The notes beneath the pieces are model-generated. The model was not told the origin of the DNA and did no database searches. It was given only the letters and a program-made list of their open reading frames with translations. Below, one piece after another: positions 1 through 11,024 of a DNA stretch of 64,000 nt. Both the position numbers and the translations under genes were made by a program. Each line of letters opens with the position of its first letter. Position 1 is the first letter of the stretch. The DNA lies in assembly GCF_026151205.1 (NCBI RefSeq), contig NC_087076.1, forward strand, positions 18,277,419-18,341,418, in the 5' to 3' direction. This stretch comes from Bolinopsis microptera. Taxonomy: Eukaryota; Ctenophora; Tentaculata; Lobata; Bolinopsidae.

Positions 1-62
1 ACACACAATCTAACTACAGCATGTAGATAAGGACCAGTAGATGGGACGTGTTCTATACTTAC

Positions 63-1845
63 AGGAGGATATTCTGTAGAGCAGACAACTCGAACAGAGC
101 TCCTTGCATCATACTAAGATAGAGAACTCTGCAAATGTAGACGATATGACCCAACAATACAGATCTACTAAGTTAGGACGTCTACTAATGGTTTCCTTAA
201 GAGATTGTCCCCTGAACATTGAACAATGATGCAATCTATCAGTTTCTAGCAGCATTATCTAACTGTTATGCAAGTTCTATCATCAGACTTCCCACTTCCC
301 GCCAGGGCTGGGTAAGGCTGCTTACTCCACAACTTAATGCAGCTACATTATTATTTACTCCACTATTATATGTATACTCCACTATTATTTACAAAGTAAA
401 TATTCGAACCCGCTAATATTCAAATGTTTCCTCCCTCAATGAGGTAACATTACTCTGCTCCAGGGCTAATGTGTGATCCAGTGCTTGGAGAGAGAGACAC
501 TGTTTGTACACACTAATGGGTCTACACTCTACAGTGTGTCATGAGGCACGCTCTCTACAAGCTCTCTACACACTTTCTACACGCTCTCTACACTCATGTA
601 ATGGTTATTTTACTAATGGTTAATGGTCATTTCTCATTGGTCCATTGTAATGGAAAACTTATGGATCATGGTTTCTATATATTAAATTTGCAATATATTA
701 ACTATTAGTTTATAGTAAATACGAAAACAAGCTTAGGACTTGCAGGTTATATTCATTATTAATGAAAGTTACTCTATGATGGGTAATTAGACAATCGGGG
801 AAACCTCCCATGTCCGTTCTGTTTGGAAACATGCGCAATTCGGTAATCTGTCGATGTGCACATAACGTACGGGTAATGCACGGTTAATGCATAACGTTAA
901 GTAACGATTGTGGGCTAACCGTGTGTTAACCGTAGCTACCTGTGTGTTAACCTTGTTTTATGTGTGCCTTAACCGTGCATTATGTGTTCACTGTTCATCG
1001 ACAGATTACCGAGTTCCCCACATTTCACATAATATGTGTTGGAAACTCAATAACAAACAGATAACTGATACTATTAATAACAATGTTAATTTAACTAGGT
1101 TGGACATTGGAGAAATTTATTCCTATGAAAAAAATAAGATTACAAGCAAGTCACCTGGCACTAGGAAGGCTCATCTTGGCAGTACTGAACTCGTTGATGA
1201 AGAGAATCTTGTCCCCTGGTTGCAGGTATGGCTCTATCTCAGAGACTCGCACATACACTCCCGAGTGTACACCTGCCACACCAACTGTGTCTCCATGTCT
1301 GATAAATTATAAAATTTAAAAAAGTAAGTATTGTCAATTCTAACATAGAAAGAAGGCGGATAATTACATGAACGTTTCATCTCATAGGATCGTTTTTTTC
1401 TCCAAAAGAGCAAATACCACAAAATCAAATATTAAGTGATCAATTAAATGAAGCCAAGTTCATAACCGATTGAAGCTGTTTAAACCTATCACATAAGATT
1501 AAATGGGTTTCCGATGACACTTTAACGGCACCCGAATTCGAGCTCTGATCATTTCTGCTGCACAGCGAATACCTGGACCCTCCTGCAAACAAGATGTTAG
1601 TCAAGCATATAAATGTATGATACAATAGTAATAAACAAATTTTTGAAATAATAATATGATGATTGTTTTGTTTTAGAATAGATCAAAGTTGTAGTGCAAA
1701 CCATTAAACAATTTGTAAACCTCCATAATTCAGTTTAAAGCTCACCATTGTTAGAATTCAATATCTGAGAATCACTAGTCCTAAGGTTGGTGTTTTTTCG
1801 AATGGATTTTGGCAGCGTAAAGTAAGATTTCCCCCCATCACTCAT
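63..1845 (-). CDS. PDZ-domain protein, partial (four exons, runs off left edge)
   Basis: Four exons on the minus strand join with matching phases: 1845-1746, 1582-1486, 1298-1155 and 128-63. Each internal border has GT and AG; the last donor (GTAAGTATAG) shows the gene continues beyond base 1. The third exon encodes a clear PDZ core (GDTVGVAGVHSGVYV, then LQPGDKILFIN), and exon 4 adds a helix-like end of the domain. PDZ domains bind C-terminal peptides and scaffold membrane or junction complexes. The N-terminal ~65 residues are Ser/Asn/Lys-rich with no recognised domain. I chose the ATG at 1845 because an in-frame TAA lies just upstream, but this exon could instead be internal, with an acceptor AG just before it. 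The PDZ style recalls MAGUK-type proteins such as DLG5 or CARMA; I cannot assign a family member. Confidence 0.62.
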
Positions 1846-3206
1846 ACTTTATATTTCACCCATAACAAGTCATCTCATATCCCACTACGTTAGTACATTT
1901 GGGCTGAAATAGTTATTAATTTAAGAGCCTAGAACAACTATACAATTGTGGATTGGTCACAATAATGATTAAGAAAATCTAAATCACTATAGGCTACAAT
2001 GAGCATTTTAGTACAGTAAATAGCATGGTAGAAATAGAAATGCAGGAAACAACAGGCAGTAACATTAATACATGTAAACCCCGATTTAGGAAAGTATGGG
2101 AAAGGAAACAGCAACTGCAAAACAGGGTTTTCTTTGTTTACATTATGCGCAATAAATTCTGGGGGTGGGGAGGGGGTGGGGGAGGGGGAGGCCGGGGTGG
2201 GGCCAACATGCAACGTTACACAACTGCCACAAACCCTGATTTACTGCAAACCCTGATTTACCACACACCCTAATTTACTGCAAATCCCAATTTATGGATT
2301 ACATCAAAAGACTAAGAAATGAAGCGCAAAATATGCCAGATAGATCTTGGCCATTTTAGAATTAAAGCATTAAGGACAATAGGAAAACATTATTCTTGGG
2401 ACAAGTCAAACGACCTAAATTTGCAGCAAAAAATTCAAAATAAAAGCAAAAATTTGAAAATCATACATATTGCTTAAAGCTCTCAATCAAGATGATTTGA
2501 TTGATTTTGACTTGAAATTTTCACAGATAGTATGTTCATTGTACATATACAATACAGCAATAATATAAAAGAACAAATCGGCATCATGAAGCATTACAAA
2601 AAGTTAAAAAGTGTCCTGAAAAGACCATAATATTTTTAAAATACCAAATAAATGGTTAATTAAAGTGTTCCAAGTTCTGGAGATATACCTATTACAGGTA
2701 AAATCATCAACAACAAAAAATTAGGAATTTCTTTTTCAGCTGTCAGGTCCACCATCAAAGAAAAACAAAACAAAATAAGGGCTGACACACTCTAGACACA
2801 GGACGTGACAGAGTTAGGGGTTTCAACTCTCTCGCTCTGACTATGAGGACACACTGATAGCAATAATTCTTGGCAATTCTTCCTCCAGTGACCACTTTTC
2901 AGGTCTTCTCAGCTAGACAGCTAATGCACAAGGGCTAATCTTGAGGCCACCACATTTAACCTAGGATTAGGGGACCGGGTTAGCTTTGCCACACTTTTCA
3001 TCGAAATATGACTGGACTCTCTACAAACATCTAGTAGCTGTGCAGCGTTTGACTGACACCCTTACTGGTTCTTAGTAAGGGTAACCAGTGGTTCTAATCA
3101 GTTTCTAAGATATTCGGAAGATATCAACGCTCAACAACAGTTCATCTTGGACATCCTGCAGAAAAGCTTTAACACAGCCTGTTTCATTACGCGGGAAAAC
3201 CCTTAG
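1846..3206. other. no gene recognised; G-rich tract
   Basis: I see no convincing gene. A purine/G-rich tract at 2160-2200 gives a low-complexity Gly/Pro open frame on both strands that I do not believe codes. Upstream exons of the PDZ gene could lie here, but I could not anchor any. Confidence 0.5.
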
Positions 3207-3214
3207 ATCTACAG

Positions 3215-3301
3215 TTAACGGGTGATACTCGTAAAATATTTGTTTCAAGACCGTCGACGAGTCCAACTCGGCGCGCGTCTTGGTAGGTTATAAACCTACA
3301 A
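3215..3301 (+). mobile_element. micro-element family A, copy 1 (87 bp)
   Basis: It begins TTAACGGGTGATACTCG and ends GGTTATAAACCTACAA, flanked by the exact 8-bp direct repeat ATCTACAG (3207-3214 and 3302-3309). The body holds a GTCGACGAGTCC...ACTCGGCGCGCG block whose CGAGT/ACTCG can pair as a small hairpin, and the 3' end carries a GTAGGTT/AACCTAC palindrome. Other copies are at 9670, 26924 and 62169, plus degraded ones at 3484, 4455 and 29802. Confidence 0.85.
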
Positions 3302-3483
3302 ATCTACAGTACCTTGGTGGACAGTAGAGCTCACTAAAACATAGCAGACCTCTATAGTTCTGAGATGCAAAGCTAACCGGGACAGGAATAAACAACGATG
3401 CAATGGGAACTCTTCAGGGATGCAAATAGGACATACATTAAACTTTATTAAGCAAAATTTGGAAACACCTGCCTTGTAAATTA

Positions 3484-3567
3484 ATATGTAGTAACTTTTC
3501 AAAACGCACGCTGAGTTGAGCTCGTCGACAGTTAAAAAAACAAATATTTTACGAGTATCACTTGTTA
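3484..3567 (-). mobile_element. micro-element family A, degraded copy
   Basis: The reverse complement keeps the family core (CTCGTCGAC, AAATATTTTACGAGTATCAC, TTGTTAA end) but has lost the palindromic end and any clear target duplication. It lies inverted relative to the copy at 3215. Confidence 0.6.
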
Positions 3568-3782
3568 ATATATTGTATCGTGATGAAGACCGGTGTCCAT
3601 ACAAAATTTTTACTAGGTTGCCGTTTAGTGTGAGCAATAGCAAACAGCACGCACACTCCTTTGCCCCGTCAACCTATATCTAATCCATTAAAGAGTGACA
3701 ACCATACTACACATTGAATTAATTTTTTTTAAAAAGGGGGGACCCCCCACCCATGTAGCTGAGACACCTCACAGCAAGTAGA

Positions 3783-4035
3783 CAGTGGCGTAACGTTGCC
3801 TGTTGGCGCCCCCTCCCCTTTTGGTGCCCCTCCCTAAAATTGAACACATTAGGTGATTTTAGAGGATACGCCGTAAAATCTCTAAAAAAGTGTGTTTTTA
3901 GAGCAAAACACGCAGTTTTGCTAGTACTTTAGTTAAGTTTTCGAAATTGTCCCACATTCAAACGACGATTTGGCACCCCCCCTAAGACGGCGCCCCCCGC
4001 ACAGCAGGGTCAGCGGGGCCTTCGTTACGCCATTG
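3783..4035. mobile_element. hAT-type MITE (253 bp)
   Basis: The ends are CAGTGGCGTAACG and CGTTACGCCATTG, an inverted pair with one mismatch. The exact 8-bp direct repeat CAAGTAGA flanks it (3775-3782, 4036-4043). An 8-bp duplication with a CAGTGGCG-type end is the usual hAT signature. It has no coding capacity. The interior holds GC-rich GGCGCCCCC stretches near both ends. Confidence 0.88.
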
Positions 4036-4454
4036 CAAGTAGACCGAAGTGGCTCTTGCTTGTGAACAGTGCATCAACTACCCGCCGAAGCGGTGGGTTG
4101 GGAGTCCCCCCTGGGATCATTTGGTCCGTAAAATTGTATACAATATAAATAGTACAGTAAAAATACTATACATTGAATTAGGATTCCTTTAAATATCAAA
4201 TTGATTTATTGTAAACTAACTTGTTTATTCAGTAATAAATGGAATAAAATTGAAATTTTTGTTTAACTGAAATTTTTGTTTAACTGTCAAACATATAACG
4301 GCTCACAAACTTGCTTAACGAACATCAAAATCCCGTTGACAGGCCCAGCCATTTTTGCAAAAGGTCATCAAATGTGTAATTTTAACCTGAAAATTTAATT
4401 ATTTTCCACTTTTTTTGCTTTTTTCACTGGATTGAATTTAACTTAACTATTTGA

Positions 4455-4530
4455 CTAACGGGTGATACTCCTAAAATACTTGTTCCAAACAAAAACCGTC
4501 GACGAGTCCAACGCAGCGTCTTGTTAGGCC
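4455..4530 (+). mobile_element. micro-element family A, degraded copy
   Basis: CTAACGGGTGATACTC, then ACCGTCGACGAGTCCAAC, match the 5' two thirds of the family. The 3' palindrome is altered and I see no target duplication. Confidence 0.6.
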
Positions 4531-4776
4531 AAGGAAACATAAATTTGTTTATTGTTAATGGACTGACCCGCCGCGCGTTATTTCGAATTTGCTTTAGCTT
4601 CGCACAGCTCGGGTCATAATATTTCGAAACAAGAAATATAAGCGGTGGCACGCTATATACTTATACTTCGAAGAAATTTAGAAAATGGAAAAGAATCATT
4701 TTTAAATTGTAAACCTAGAACATACAAAAACTTAAGCATAATCAATAATACAATTGCCTCATTCGCGTCGCTTGGA

Positions 4777-4860
4777 TTACCTAGTGACCCCAGGCTATCG
4801 TGTTTATAAACAAATAAAATAGAAATTTGGCGGAATAACAGGCTCAGCGCCGCTCAGTAA
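4777..4860 (+). mobile_element. micro-element family B, copy 1 (84 bp)
   Basis: It runs from TTACCTAGTGACCCCAGGC to CAGCGCCGCTCAGTAA and is flanked by the exact 8-bp repeat CGCTTGGA (4769-4776, 4861-4868). Ends are short inverted repeats (TTACCTRGG against TTACTGAGC). Two more copies with their own 8-bp duplications are at 28351 and 29945. Confidence 0.85.
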
Positions 4861-5229
4861 CGCTTGGATGACTTCGACGCTTCCACACGCCGCGCAACCT
4901 ATCATTTTTACTTCACAACGAAATCGTTGCACTGTTAATTTGCAAAATAATGATCTGGAAGGGTTGACATCGTCAATCAATGGCGTCGCACGTTGTTGGC
5001 CCGCTGCGCGGCCATAGTGTGGCTTTTGTCATCATTGAACATGGTTTTTGGTTTTGTTTTTGAATAAATTAAAATAAAACTTAGCTTGGGAATATATTAA
5101 GTAATATTTGTAAGCTGATCCGATCAGTGCATATCATTAATTTGTAGCGATATGCACTACTGAGCCGCGCAGTGTTGAATAATAAATAATGTTTCTTGTT
5201 AGATTTTTTGCATTGTTATTCACCTAACC

Positions 5230-6543
5230 ATGTGCGGGTGCGCGCTATTGAAAGCGCAAGGGCTCTGGATAGAAAAACATATCATTGTAATACATTCCAC
5301 ACCCGTTCAAAACTCATTCAAACCACATCACATATGTCTTGCTTTTATGTACTATTATTTCGTCCTTGTTATGTTACTCTGTTTCACCACCTGTATTTTG
5401 GAAAACCCACCTACAAATCCTGCTAAATTGATACAGCTTATTAAATCTCCACTCCTACTAAATATTAACAGTCTTGGTAATTTACTTTGCAATTTCTACC
5501 TTGTTATCTTTGGTATTGCAATTAGACGTACAATGAGTAGCTTATCTATTAGAGGTAAAACACTAGATACGTTGTTTGTTAAATACAATCCCAAACGAGG
5601 CTTAATCCCATATCTACAAAATATAACTGCATCACTTTACCTTTGGATACTACTCATAAACTTTCTCCTTATCTTTATTTGTAACCCTAGCATGAAAAAT
5701 CCAGGACCCCCGGGAAACTGCTCAGTTTTTTATTGTAACGTTCAGGGCTTGATCCCTTTTGGTGAACTTGGAGATGCAAATCCCACTCTCCACTCTACAA
5801 AAATTCACGAACTAAACCATTTTATTTATATCAATAAACCAGATATTGTAGTTTATAATGAAACATGGTTAAAGGACAATATCCATGATAGTGAAATCAT
5901 CTCGACAGCTGATTACAAAGTATTTAGACTTGACCGTTCTAGCTTTACTCATCCCCCAGACCCCCAGAATAGTCGGAAATTCAGAGTAAATGGGGGTGGT
6001 GTCCTTATTGCCATAAAACATTGTCTTGACATAGAATCTAAAATCATTCCTGTCAAATGTAGAGCCGAGATTTTGAGTATTGAGCTTTCTGACAAGTTAG
6101 GAAGAAAATCCATATTTAGCTCGTTCTACAGAGTTGGCACACTTGGCAATGATAACCATGATAGAGTCAAGCAATACCTACATAACATCCGTAGGCGTAG
6201 AAGTGTACAGAGCATTACCTTGGTTGGTGATTTGAATATGCCCCAGGTCAGATGGGATGAGGGCTCCTCCTCTGTTCCTATTGAACAAGCATTCATTGAT
6301 ACGTTTAATGATTTATCTTTACAGCAGCTGGTAACAGACCCTACACATTACAGGGGAAATGTTCTAGATGTAGTTTTGACGGATAAGCCAGAAATTATAT
6401 CAGAATTAATTGTTGACAGTAAACATGGTATTTGTGGGTCGGATCACTATGCGATAAGATTTGACATAAGACTTAACGCTAGAAAGAAAAAGTCTACCAA
6501 ACGAAAAATCTATAGCTATGGCCAATTGGACCAATTTAAATAA
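5230..6543 (+). CDS. LINE endonuclease ORF (EEP domain)
   Basis: This 437-residue frame carries an exonuclease-endonuclease-phosphatase domain from about residue 163. NVQGL, NETWL, GGGVLIA, VGDLNMP, LDVVLTD and GSDHYAI follow one another as the usual metal and catalytic blocks. The enzyme nicks target DNA to prime reverse transcription. The first ~155 residues are hydrophobic and lack a known domain, so the true start is uncertain. An NPGP tetrapeptide at residues 157-160 sits directly before the endonuclease, where some LINEs carry a 2A-like ribosome-skipping peptide, but the usual D-x-E residues before it are absent. The frame ends at 6543, just as the RT frame begins one base out of register, so the two were probably once a single protein. 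Confidence 0.85.
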   Translation: MCGCALLKAQGLWIEKHIIVIHSTPVQNSFKPHHICLAFMYYYFVLVMLLCFTTCILENPPTNPAKLIQLIKSPLLLNINSLGNLLCNFYLVIFGIAIRRTMSSLSIRGKTLDTLFVKYNPKRGLIPYLQNITASLYLWILLINFLLIFICNPSMKNPGPPGNCSVFYCNVQGLIPFGELGDANPTLHSTKIHELNHFIYINKPDIVVYNETWLKDNIHDSEIISTADYKVFRLDRSSFTHPPDPQNSRKFRVNGGGVLIAIKHCLDIESKIIPVKCRAEILSIELSDKLGRKSIFSSFYRVGTLGNDNHDRVKQYLHNIRRRRSVQSITLVGDLNMPQVRWDEGSSSVPIEQAFIDTFNDLSLQQLVTDPTHYRGNVLDVVLTDKPEIISELIVDSKHGICGSDHYAIRFDIRLNARKKKSTKRKIYSYGQLDQFK

Positions 6544-8680
6544 TGCACTGAATTCTGAAAACTGGGAACATCTACTTAGTGGTAAACCAGTCGAAGAGGC
6601 CTGGTCAGTTTTCAATACTATTTTCACTTCTCATTGTAATTCACATATTCCTAAGATATCTGTCTCCGATGAATTTCAACCCCCATGGTTTGACTCAGAT
6701 GTCTTTGATTTATGTAGAAAAAAGGAGCGACTACATGACGAATGGAAACAGTCTTCTAATCCAAAAAAATATTTAAAATTTTCCAAAGCTAGGAGGGATT
6801 TTAAAAATCTCGTTGATGCAAAATTGGACGCAAACTTTGAAGATGATGATAACAGAAATCTCATTAACAAAAAGTTCTGGTCTTTTGTGAAATCTAAATC
6901 AAACTCTAATCGCATTCCTGAAACAGTCAGCTACAATGGTTGCCTACGGTCCGATCCGCAAGGACAGTGTGAGTTATTCAATAAATATTTTAACGAACAG
7001 TTTACAGAGGGTAGTGATTATGATATAGATATCGACTTTTCCAGTGACTGTGATTTTCAGGTCAATTTCGACACTTGTAAAATCAAAGGTTTACTTGAAA
7101 ATATTGATCCAAGTAAAGCGCAAGGGGCCGACAATATCCATGGAAGAATTTTAAAGTACTGTTCAGTGAGCCTGTCTAAGCCTCTTGCTATCCTTTTTGA
7201 AGCCTCATATAAAACTGGATGTATTCCAGCAGATTGGAAAATGGCAAACGTTGTTCCAGTTCATAAAAAAGGCTCTAAAATTGAAGTTAACAACTATAGG
7301 CCAATTTCTCTGACAAGCATTATTATGAAAGTTTACGAAAAAGTAATCCGGGATGAATTGCTCAATCGATGTGAACATCTTATTGATCAACGTCAACATG
7401 GTTTTATGAGTAGGAAATCATGTACAACTCAGCTAGTAAATTTCTGTGACAGCTTAGCCCTATCTCTCAATGACAATGTTCGCACTGACATAATATACTT
7501 TGATTTCCAAAAAGCTTTTGATTCTGTCAACCACGACATAATTCTGTTGAAGCTCAAAGAACAATATAACATTGATGCATCTCTACTGAGATTCTTCAAG
7601 TGCTACCTTGAAAACAGATACCAAAGGGTTGTCATTGGAAATAAAATGTCTGCTCCCTGTCAGGTTAGATCAGGTGTCCCCCAGGGCTCAATTTTAGGGC
7701 CTACTTTATTTATACTTTTTCTTAATGACATTACAGAGGATTTGTCACCGGAAACAAATATAACCATGTATGCTGACGATACAAAAATATGGCGTAGAAT
7801 CACGTCCCAGGATGACCATTGGCTGCTCCAGCGGGATATTAACAGTCTTCAAAATTGGGCTCATCATAATAAGATGGTGTTTCACCCTTCAAAAAGTCAC
7901 GTTCTTTCTATTACCCGAGCATATTCTATGAATCGTAGTGTTAATTTTGTGTACTCAATGAATGAAACGGCTATCGAATACACAGACATTGAAAAAGATC
8001 TTGGAGTACATATCAATAGTAAGTTAGATTGGTCACATCACTGTGATATGATATACTCTAAGGCTAGTCAGAGGTTAGGCCTTCTAAAAAGAACATGTTA
8101 CTTCACCAAGAACACTAAAAAACGTCGGGCCTTCTATCTATCTCAGGTTAGAAGTCATTTCGAACACTGCACAATTATCTGGCGGCCTCATTCAGAAACC
8201 TCGGTGGAGAAACTTGAATCGATACAAAAAAGAGGTATCAAGTGGATCCTTAATGATATTTACTTGAGCCTTAGGGACAAAAAAAGGTATTTCATAGCGT
8301 GTAAGGAACTAAATATCCTTCCACTCTCGGTAAGGTTTGATTACAAGGATATATTATATTTTCATAATATTTTTTATGACATGTCAGTTGTGACATTTCC
8401 ACCTTACTTACGACGTTTCATGGGAAGTAGGTTAAGGCGATCACATCTAGACGATCTTAGTATGATTAGTGACATTTCTCCTCAAGTTCCACAAAACCTT
8501 ACGTCAAGCCAGACCAGATGTTCAGGCATATCTAAGTCTTACTTTTACAGAGCACACATTCTTTGGAATAAACTCCCTTATGAATTAAGGGAAATCTCAA
8601 GGCCATCCGTGTTTAAAATCCATTTAATTAAGTACCTCTGGACAGTTCTAAACGACCATATAACATCCTCTGACAGTTAA
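6518..8680 (+). CDS. LINE reverse transcriptase ORF
   Basis: The 720-residue frame shows the RT fingers and palm in order: NYRPISLTS, FDFQKAFDSVNHD (about 328-340), SGVPQGSILGP and the catalytic YADD at 418-421, then a thumb and a C-terminal region ending in the LWNKLPYELRE-type block common to CR1/jockey RTs. No RNase H or C-terminal zinc knuckle is evident. It copies element RNA at the nicked target. All catalytic residues visible to me are intact. It begins inside the end of the endonuclease frame; one extra base in TTTAAATAATG near 6536-6544 would account for the split. Confidence 0.88.
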   Translation: MANWTNLNNALNSENWEHLLSGKPVEEAWSVFNTIFTSHCNSHIPKISVSDEFQPPWFDSDVFDLCRKKERLHDEWKQSSNPKKYLKFSKARRDFKNLVDAKLDANFEDDDNRNLINKKFWSFVKSKSNSNRIPETVSYNGCLRSDPQGQCELFNKYFNEQFTEGSDYDIDIDFSSDCDFQVNFDTCKIKGLLENIDPSKAQGADNIHGRILKYCSVSLSKPLAILFEASYKTGCIPADWKMANVVPVHKKGSKIEVNNYRPISLTSIIMKVYEKVIRDELLNRCEHLIDQRQHGFMSRKSCTTQLVNFCDSLALSLNDNVRTDIIYFDFQKAFDSVNHDIILLKLKEQYNIDASLLRFFKCYLENRYQRVVIGNKMSAPCQVRSGVPQGSILGPTLFILFLNDITEDLSPETNITMYADDTKIWRRITSQDDHWLLQRDINSLQNWAHHNKMVFHPSKSHVLSITRAYSMNRSVNFVYSMNETAIEYTDIEKDLGVHINSKLDWSHHCDMIYSKASQRLGLLKRTCYFTKNTKKRRAFYLSQVRSHFEHCTIIWRPHSETSVEKLESIQKRGIKWILNDIYLSLRDKKRYFIACKELNILPLSVRFDYKDILYFHNIFYDMSVVTFPPYLRRFMGSRLRRSHLDDLSMISDISPQVPQNLTSSQTRCSGISKSYFYRAHILWNKLPYELREISRPSVFKIHLIKYLWTVLNDHITSSDS

Positions 8681-8760
8681 ACAATTTACCTTAATGTAAC
8701 TATATTGTCTAAATATAAATTGATAAAAAGTATAATTAATAAAATATGTTAAATAAAGTG

Positions 8761-9354
8761 TGTTTATAATTATGATTTATGGTACATTGTTATTTATTAT
8801 ATTTATATTTTAGGCTGTAACCTTATTAGTTCAATGGAATAAACCTAGCATGCCTTGGTTGCAGCATCGCTTCACTTATAGGTGCATTTAGGGCCCGATG
8901 TAATTGCTATGATCAGTTTACTGGTCAACTGGTGTTTCAGTGTCCCTTATTTTGTTTACACTCGGTCACTTGTCAAGGCATGTAAGGTCATTCGGCGATA
9001 TTTTCTTTGAAATAAAATGATGTATTTGTGTAACAATTTGAAAGTTTATTGATAAAAAAAAATACCGGTGCGATGCTAAATGCTAAATGAACCACTGGGC
9101 CACGCCGAGCTGCGAAGGATTGACATCGCATCGTCAGTCAAATTAGTGATCAGATAAAAAATAAAATTGGTGATCTAATCATTGGTCGGATCCGGAAAAG
9201 GAAAAAAGTAAAACATAAAAAGTGCATGGTAAAAATAGATTTGCTCGGATTTTCTAAATTTGTATACCATTGTTTTTATTAGTGTGACTGTGTGAGCCTC
9301 TTCTGTTTTCCCAATACCAAATTTATTTTACCTTTTTGGCGAATGATCAGGGAG
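8761..9354. other. intergenic, no gene recognised
   Basis: AT-rich DNA after the LINE. A GC-containing patch near 9085-9140 (GGCCACGCCGAG, GACATCGCATCGTCAG) loosely resembles one at about 4955-5010 before the LINE, suggesting repeat-derived sequence. No gene seen. Confidence 0.4.
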
Positions 9355-9905
9355 TTTCACCTTGTCATACGCTGTATGACCCGCCGCGCACGAGTGCGCG
9401 GCTCCCCCTGTGTCGTTGAAGGATGATGATAATCACTCTACACTCGACTGTCATGTGACTTTTTCAACCCGTTCTCTAGTATGTCATGAACGACTATTCA
9501 AAACTCAAACCCTCTAATCTGATCCCAACCTTAACTCTAACCCAATCCTTAACAAAAGCATATGCCATATGCTGAAACCCTAACCCTAAAGATTAATTAG
9601 ACTAACTTCCTTATACGGTCATATCACGTGATCGAGACAGTTTTTCGCCAACATCTCGTCAGACGTCAGTTAACGGATACTCGTAAAATATTGGTTCCAT
9701 ATATTACCGTCGACGAGTCCAACTCGGCGCGCGTCCTGGTATGTGGTAGGTTGTAAACCTACAAGACGTCAGGGGAACATTTTAACCCCATATATGTCAT
9801 GGGGGTGATTCGCAATCAGTGTCCGAAAATACATTGATCAAAGCTGGTTTCAACTGGCAGGGGCCCTTTTAGAACAATTTCGAAAATCGACTGTAGAGTG
9901 ATTTA
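9355..9905. repeat. arm of fold-back repeat with CCCTAA-like units
   Basis: This segment matches 27420-27820 through shared blocks: ACTCGACTGTCAYGTGACTTTTT, the (A)CCCTAACCC units, CTTCCTTATA..CGGTCATAT and GTGATTCGSAATCAG. It starts with CTTGTCATACGCTGTATGACCC and a GCGCGCACGAGTGCGCG stretch, which occurs in reverse complement at the far end of the 27.4-28.3 kb copy. It is interrupted by a family A micro-element at 9670. Confidence 0.65.
9670..9764 (+). mobile_element. micro-element family A (95 bp), nested
   Basis: It begins TTAACGGATACTCG and ends GGTTGTAAACCTACAA, flanked by the exact 8-bp repeat GACGTCAG (9662-9669, 9765-9772). The host repeat arm at 27.6 kb lacks this insert at the corresponding point, which serves as a related empty site. 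Confidence 0.88.
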
Positions 9906-10826
9906 GCACGCCCGATCGTTGAAACTCTACATACAACATAATAACAGTGGGGGTCACGACGTGATACAAGTTTCACTTAGGTGCCATATTTAATGATGCA
10001 CGGCTTTTGGAGCTTTAGTAAGTGTAAAAGTCGCGTAATTTGAAATTAAATTCGTTGATTTTTGTCGTATTATTCCGTCATATATTCGGTTCCTGGAATG
10101 AAATCATTTTGGAAATTTTTAAGGACCTTCTAATTGAACTTTTTTGGTGTAAAAGGTGTAAAAGACGTTGCTCTGAGCTGTAACATAATGTTGATGATCG
10201 GATATGCCCCAACTTTTTGGAAAGTTTCTTTGTAAGTCTATCTATATATCAGTATATAGGGGCGAGAAAGAACTTTGTCTATATAGACAGTTTAGATTTG
10301 AACTTAGAGCCGCAAGGCCAAGGATGATCTTCAAAATATTGAATTTTTTAAGGGTTATTTTTATATAGGGTCATTGACATTATGTGTATCATGTATACTG
10401 TTTGATTATTACATTTTATTATTTTAAAAAATATCTTTATTTCAGTAGCTAACCAATTTTTGTTAAAATTGGATTGAGGGAAGGTTATCCGATATGCATT
10501 TTTTTCAAGAATTTTGTGCTTATTGGCTCCGTCAGAGTTTTGTCGAAATTATACCAAAAAACCAGTCCCATGACTCTTACTGTTTTCTTCATTGAACCGT
10601 TAGGAAATTACACATGTACACACGTACACACCCTACCCACAGATTTATTGGGATTATTAGTATAAATGACTGGGACTGCTTGCTTTTAGAATATTAAAAA
10701 TTATGTGTCTGAAAACAGAAAGCTCTACAATAACTGGATTATTTTATTACCTAGACCTAGCTGTTAAGATTTTGTAAACTCTTTGACTTAGCAAGCCAGT
10801 ACTGAATACATGTTGCCGCCCACAAC
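9906..10826. other. intergenic, no gene recognised
   Basis: AT-rich sequence with no exon or repeat I could tie to other parts of the window. Confidence 0.4.
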
Positions 10827-11024
10827 ATGGTAGTTAATGTTGGTTATTTCATGACAGTTATTATGATTTGGAATTTTAAGACAGACGAAAATCTGTCTGA
10901 GCTTAGAGATGACCGATTTGTGACACCACACTCATCTCACAATTTTGCATATAAAGGGGCAAATCTATGGAATACGTTCCTTGAGCAGTCAAATGCATGT
11001 GGTAAAATAGGCTCACTAGGCTAA
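10827..11024 (+). pseudogene. LINE RT C-terminal fragment
   Basis: A short frame encodes RFVTPHSSHNFAYKGANLWN, the block near the C terminus of CR1/jockey-type RTs. The same kind of block appears at 8,560 (LWNKLP) and on minus at 55.0 kb (GAKCWNNVP). No other RT motif is present, so this is a truncated relic. Confidence 0.6.

Larger units (their letters stand above)
5200..8760 (+). mobile_element. near-complete non-LTR retrotransposon (CR1/jockey-like)
   Basis: An apurinic-type endonuclease frame is followed by a reverse-transcriptase frame that overlaps it by 26 bases, then an AT-rich 3' region with AATAAA-like signals (about 8735-8757). The limits are approximate: I found no target duplication or clear 5' end. 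Endonuclease-then-RT order and the RT motifs place it in the CR1/L2/jockey branch of LINEs. It is the least decayed LINE in the window. Confidence 0.85.

Noticed and set aside
908-1312. 134-residue plus-strand open frame
   Set aside because: It lies opposite the PDZ exon, which has far better evidence; the plus-strand protein has no recognisable feature.
1938-2273. Open frames with Gly-rich and Pro-rich stretches on both strands
   Set aside because: They arise from one G-rich tract; composition is low-complexity and there is no splice or domain support.
3215-3301. Family A core considered as a hammerhead ribozyme (GACGAGTCC resembles CUGANGAGUCC)
   Set aside because: The C-U before GA is swapped and there is no GAAA strand after the stem, so the catalytic core is missing.
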